Below are positions 61,461 through 64,000 of a stretch of 64,000 bases of DNA, one piece after another; positions within the stretch are counted from its first letter, which is position 1, and each line of letters opens with the position of its first letter. The notes under the pieces were generated by a model. It ran no database searches. It was given only the letters and a program-made list of their open reading frames with translations, and was not told the origin of the DNA. The position numbers and the translations under genes were made by a program. The stretch is from a methanogenic archaeon mixed culture ISO4-G1 (GTDB lineage Archaea; Thermoplasmatota; Thermoplasmata; Methanomassiliicoccales; Methanomethylophilaceae). The stretch is from positions 1,351,773-1,415,772 of the forward strand of contig CP013703.1 of NCBI GenBank assembly GCA_001563305.1, given 5' to 3'.

Positions 61461-62120
61461 ATGGAACCGCTGAACTTCACCTCTGACAGGGTCTTCATGG
61501 ATAGGGGACGCCTATACACGGTATCGCTCTGCCCGGGGAAGAGGGTCTACGGGGAGCGTCTCTTCTCGCTGTCAGGGACCGAATACAGGGAGTGGGACCC
61601 CAGACGGAGCAAGCTATCGGCATATCTCACCGTGGGCGGGAAGCAGTTCCCGTTCAGGAAGGACTCCAAGGTCCTGTACCTCGGTGCATCCAGCGGCACC
61701 ACGCCGTCCCATGTGGCGGACGTCTGCCCCGACGGCAAGGTCTATTGCGTCGAGTTCGCTCAGAGGATGTTCAGGGAACTGGTGGTGAACTGCTCGGACC
61801 GCCCCAACATGATGCCCATACTGGGCGATGCCACGAGACCCGAGGAGTACGCCATGTTCACCAACGGGGTGGATGTAGTCTACCAGGACGTCGCCCAGAA
61901 GATGCAGGCCAAGATCCTGTGCAACAACATGGACGCGTTCAGCGCACAATACGGCATGATGGCGGTGAAGGCGCGTTCCGAGGACGTCACCGCATCACCG
62001 GAATCGATCTTCGAGGATGCCCAGCGCACCATCCGCGAGAGGGGATACAAGGTCCTCGACTGCGAGCCCTTGGATCCGTTCGAGAAGGCCCATGCAATGA
62101 TCGTCATCGGGAGGGAGTGA
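61461..62120 (+). CDS. flpA: Fibrillarin-like rRNA/tRNA 2'-O-methyltransferase
   Basis: 219 residues with VLYLGASSGTTPSHVAD (SAM motif I), VYCVEFAQRM and VDVVYQDVAQKMQA, diagnostic for archaeal fibrillarin. In the C/D-box complex with Nop5 and L7Ae it methylates ribose at guided positions. nop5, usually adjacent, is not on either side here. ATG 61461 is chosen since it fits the shared promoter; the frame is open 13 codons further upstream. A NUDIX gene follows. Confidence 0.94.
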   Translation: MEPLNFTSDRVFMDRGRLYTVSLCPGKRVYGERLFSLSGTEYREWDPRRSKLSAYLTVGGKQFPFRKDSKVLYLGASSGTTPSHVADVCPDGKVYCVEFAQRMFRELVVNCSDRPNMMPILGDATRPEEYAMFTNGVDVVYQDVAQKMQAKILCNNMDAFSAQYGMMAVKARSEDVTASPESIFEDAQRTIRERGYKVLDCEPLDPFEKAHAMIVIGRE

Positions 62121-62121
62121 G

Positions 62122-62460
62122 TTGAGGACTGCCTACGCCATAGCCTTCTCCGGTGACAGATTCCTCATGGTCTGGCACAATGGCCGCAACGGGTGGGAGA
62201 TGCCCGGCGGGCACGTCGAGGAAGGGGAGACCTCCGAGCAGGCCGCCAAGAGGGAGTTCCTCGAGGAGGCGGGCTACGAGATAGAGGTAGTCGCAGTCCG
62301 CGACATCGGTTACTGCGACGTCTGCGCCGCACGCCTCGGCAGGAAGGTCAGGGACGACTGCGAGATGAGATCCGAACTCTTCGACACGCTCCCGGAGCAG
62401 CTGTCTTTCGAAAGGGAGGAGTATCTGGACACCGTTCCCTGGGCCAAATCGAAACTGTGA
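62122..62460 (+). CDS. NUDIX hydrolase (TTG start)
   Basis: 112 residues with the Nudix box GHVEEGETSEQAAKREFLEE, an intact GX5EX7REUXEE pattern. It begins with TTG at 62122, one base after the flpA stop, preceded by GGGAGGGAG within flpA. It hydrolyses a nucleoside diphosphate linked to another group, perhaps an oxidised nucleotide. It is probably co-translated with flpA. Confidence 0.85.
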   Translation: MRTAYAIAFSGDRFLMVWHNGRNGWEMPGGHVEEGETSEQAAKREFLEEAGYEIEVVAVRDIGYCDVCAARLGRKVRDDCEMRSELFDTLPEQLSFEREEYLDTVPWAKSKL

Positions 62461-62479
62461 ATCGTCCCGACGACCACTC

Positions 62480-62488
62480 TTTATATAC
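62480..62488 (+). promoter_or_regulatory. TATA box of the S15 operon
   Basis: TTTATATAC lies about 60 bp before the S15 start. It predicts a leader of about 35 nt, with a strong GGAGG (62533-62537) eight bases from the ATG, one of the best Shine-Dalgarno sequences in the window. Confidence 0.6.
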
Positions 62489-62545
62489 TTCTTCTATAAT
62501 CACACGCGTAGCCTCGCCGCCTAGAATGATTCGGAGGATCACACT

Positions 62546-63001
62546 ATGGCAAGAATGCACACAAGAAGAAAGGGAAAATCCTGTTCGAAGCACCCAATGG
62601 TTTCCGAGAATCCCGCATGGGTACCCCTCAACGCCACCGAAATCGAGGACCTCATCGTGAAGCTCGCGAAAGACGGAATCATCTCTGCCCAGATCGGACT
62701 CATCCTCAGGGACCAGTATGGAGTTCCTGACGTTAAGCTCGCAACCGGCAAGACGATCACCGAGATCATGGCCGAGAAGGGAGTAGCACCCGCTCTTCCC
62801 GAGGACCTTTCCAACCTCATGAGGCGCGCAATCTCACTGAACGTCCACCTCAAAAGCAACAAGGGAGACGTCTCCAACAAGAGGGGTCTGCTCATGATTG
62901 AGGCGAAGATCAGGAGACTGGAGAGCTACTACAAGAGGAACGGAGTCCTTCCCGCAGACTGGAAGTATTCTCTCAGCAACGCGGAACTCATGCTCAAGTG
63001 A
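62546..63001 (+). CDS. rps15: Small ribosomal subunit protein uS15
   Basis: 151 residues with the archaeal/eukaryotic S15 N-terminal extension (MARMHTRRKGKSCSKHP) and the core LEDLSNLMRRAISLNVHL-type helix and KIRRLESYYKRNGVLPADWK. It binds the central domain of 16S rRNA. The DHH nuclease gene follows five bases after its stop, as in many archaea. Confidence 0.96.
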   Translation: MARMHTRRKGKSCSKHPMVSENPAWVPLNATEIEDLIVKLAKDGIISAQIGLILRDQYGVPDVKLATGKTITEIMAEKGVAPALPEDLSNLMRRAISLNVHLKSNKGDVSNKRGLLMIEAKIRRLESYYKRNGVLPADWKYSLSNAELMLK

Positions 63002-63006
63002 GTTAT

Positions 63007-64000
63007 ATGGAGACCGAGGTCCCCTCAAAACTACTTACAACTCTATCTCATGCCGCGGACATCGTCCGCGGACATGATTTTATCCAAGTCTATTCGCACT
63101 ACGATGCCGACGGCGTATCCGCGGCATCGATCATCGCACAGACCCTTCTCCGCGAGGGCAAGGAGTTCCGCGTCACCCTGTTCACGACGCTGAACGACTA
63201 CAACATGGACATAGTCCGCAGCACCAAGGCCGAATGCATCATCATGACTGACCTGGGTGCATCCTACATCGACCAGTTCGACACCATGAACTGTGACGTC
63301 GTCGTACTGGACCACCACACGATCATCTCGGATGCCAAGCGCATCTGCTATGCGAACCCCCACCTCTACGGCATCGACGGAATGACATCGGGATGCGGCG
63401 CCACGATGGCGCTCCTGTTCGCCGTCACGATGAACCAGAGGAACTGGGACCTCGTACAGGTGGCCTTTGCCGGTATCGCAGGGGACAGACAGCACATCAA
63501 CGGCCTGTCCGGACTCAACGTCTACCTTCTCGAGGAGGGCAAGAAGAGGGGATATATCGAGGAGATGCCGGGATCCCTGATCCCCGCAGGGAACCTCATG
63601 ACCCAGCTGTTCCTCACCACCGACCCCTACATCCGCGGCATAAGCGGGAACGAGGAGGGCGTGGCTAAACTCCTGAACGACGCCGGGATCGACCACGGGA
63701 AATCCTACGACGACCTGACCGACGAGGAGAGGAGGAAACTGTCCTCACTCATAGCTATCAAACTCACGGAGCAGGGCGTGCTGGAGGTCTCGATGAGCGA
63801 GATCGCCAGGACGAGATACCACCTCAAGGGATTCGACATGGATGCGGAGTACCTCTCGTCCGTCCTGAACAGCTGCGGCCGTTCCGGACTCGGAGGGATG
63901 GGGATCTCCGCCGGCATGGGCGACAAGAAGGCCTTCGAGACCGGGGTGAACCTCATGAACGAGGCCAACAGGGACGTCGTCATGAACATGGTAGACCTCG
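63007..64000 (+). CDS. recJ: DHH-family single-strand nuclease (RecJ-like), 3' end beyond the window
   Basis: 331 codons are visible and the frame is still open at base 64000. DHH motifs are SHYDADGVSAASII (about 30-43), MTDLGASY and VLDHHTII (about 102-109). Archaeal RecJ-like proteins degrade single-stranded DNA or RNA; one group (GAN) joins the replicative GINS-MCM complex. The rps15 neighbour is characteristic. The subgroup cannot be settled without the C terminus. Confidence 0.85.
   Translation, partial: METEVPSKLLTTLSHAADIVRGHDFIQVYSHYDADGVSAASIIAQTLLREGKEFRVTLFTTLNDYNMDIVRSTKAECIIMTDLGASYIDQFDTMNCDVVVLDHHTIISDAKRICYANPHLYGIDGMTSGCGATMALLFAVTMNQRNWDLVQVAFAGIAGDRQHINGLSGLNVYLLEEGKKRGYIEEMPGSLIPAGNLMTQLFLTTDPYIRGISGNEEGVAKLLNDAGIDHGKSYDDLTDEERRKLSSLIAIKLTEQGVLEVSMSEIARTRYHLKGFDMDAEYLSSVLNSCGRSGLGGMGISAGMGDKKAFETGVNLMNEANRDVVMNMVDL

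Noticed and set aside
1-64000. CRISPR array, transposase, integrase, toxin-antitoxin pair or in-frame amber (pyrrolysine) gene
   Set aside because: No regularly spaced repeats, no recombinase or transposase motifs, and no recognised gene interrupted by TAG were seen in either strand.

Overview
The window is chromosomal DNA of a euryarchaeon. Archaeal information-processing genes run through it (L44e, S27e, L21e, L15e, S15, aIF2-alpha, aIF1A, Rpb4/RpoF, Nop10, fibrillarin, Pus10, Rio1, family-B DNA polymerase, archease), genes have AT-rich TATA boxes about 25 bp before starts, and tRNA-Tyr carries a canonical intron. My best guess is the Thermoplasmata, most likely a host-associated Methanomassiliicoccales-type methanogen. 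That is inference: no methanogenesis or pyrrolysine gene lies in the window. By my reading only one of about 72 recognised genes with a visible stop ends in TAG, which fits a lineage that reassigns UAG.

Layout. 1-5.4 kb: copper P-type ATPase (cut at the left edge), diphthamide synthase, RpiA, then an L44e-S27e-aIF2alpha-Nop10-PAC2 operon. 5.4-10.2 kb: an intron-containing tRNA-Tyr followed by a more AT-rich accessory block. Its 3' end is repeated exactly at 10.14 kb and imperfectly at 6.94 kb. The block holds two DUF4143 ATPases and a flavin reductase/NTF2-like/HxlR redox cassette, with no integrase. 10.3-31 kb: a mixed region of envelope and metabolic genes (phosphoesterase, cardiolipin synthase, PHP protein, GltS, iron-sulfur flavoprotein, Hpt, DUF5131, arylsulfotransferase, PAP2, UvrA-like ABC protein, isochorismatase, InlB-repeat/transglutaminase surface protein, IlvC, aminopeptidase, aspartate dehydrogenase, an exported protein). 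31-44 kb: a dense house-keeping stretch with archease, a formyltransferase/EhaR-like pair, tRNA-Glu, aIF1A-Rio1-KH-Pus10-L21e-RpoF-DUF655-RsmA, YchF and PolB. 44-53 kb: an FecBCD-type metal/cofactor importer whose binding protein carries a dockerin module, a methyltransferase, a complete larC-larB-larE nickel-pincer cofactor set, L15e, and a ThiI homologue with a destroyed PP-loop. 53-64 kb: TauE/SafE exporter, CstA peptide/pyruvate permease, a second copy of the exported protein family, tRNA-Leu, a phosphohexomutase homologue without catalytic motifs, a JAMM protease, NADP phosphatase/NAD kinase, FlpA, NUDIX, S15 and the start of a RecJ-like DHH nuclease.

Several divergent gene pairs about 50 bp apart seem to share one central TATA element that serves both directions. 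Other promoters carry strong palindromes beside the TATA box, so the window is rich in candidate operator sites. No CRISPR array, rRNA, transposase or integrase was seen.
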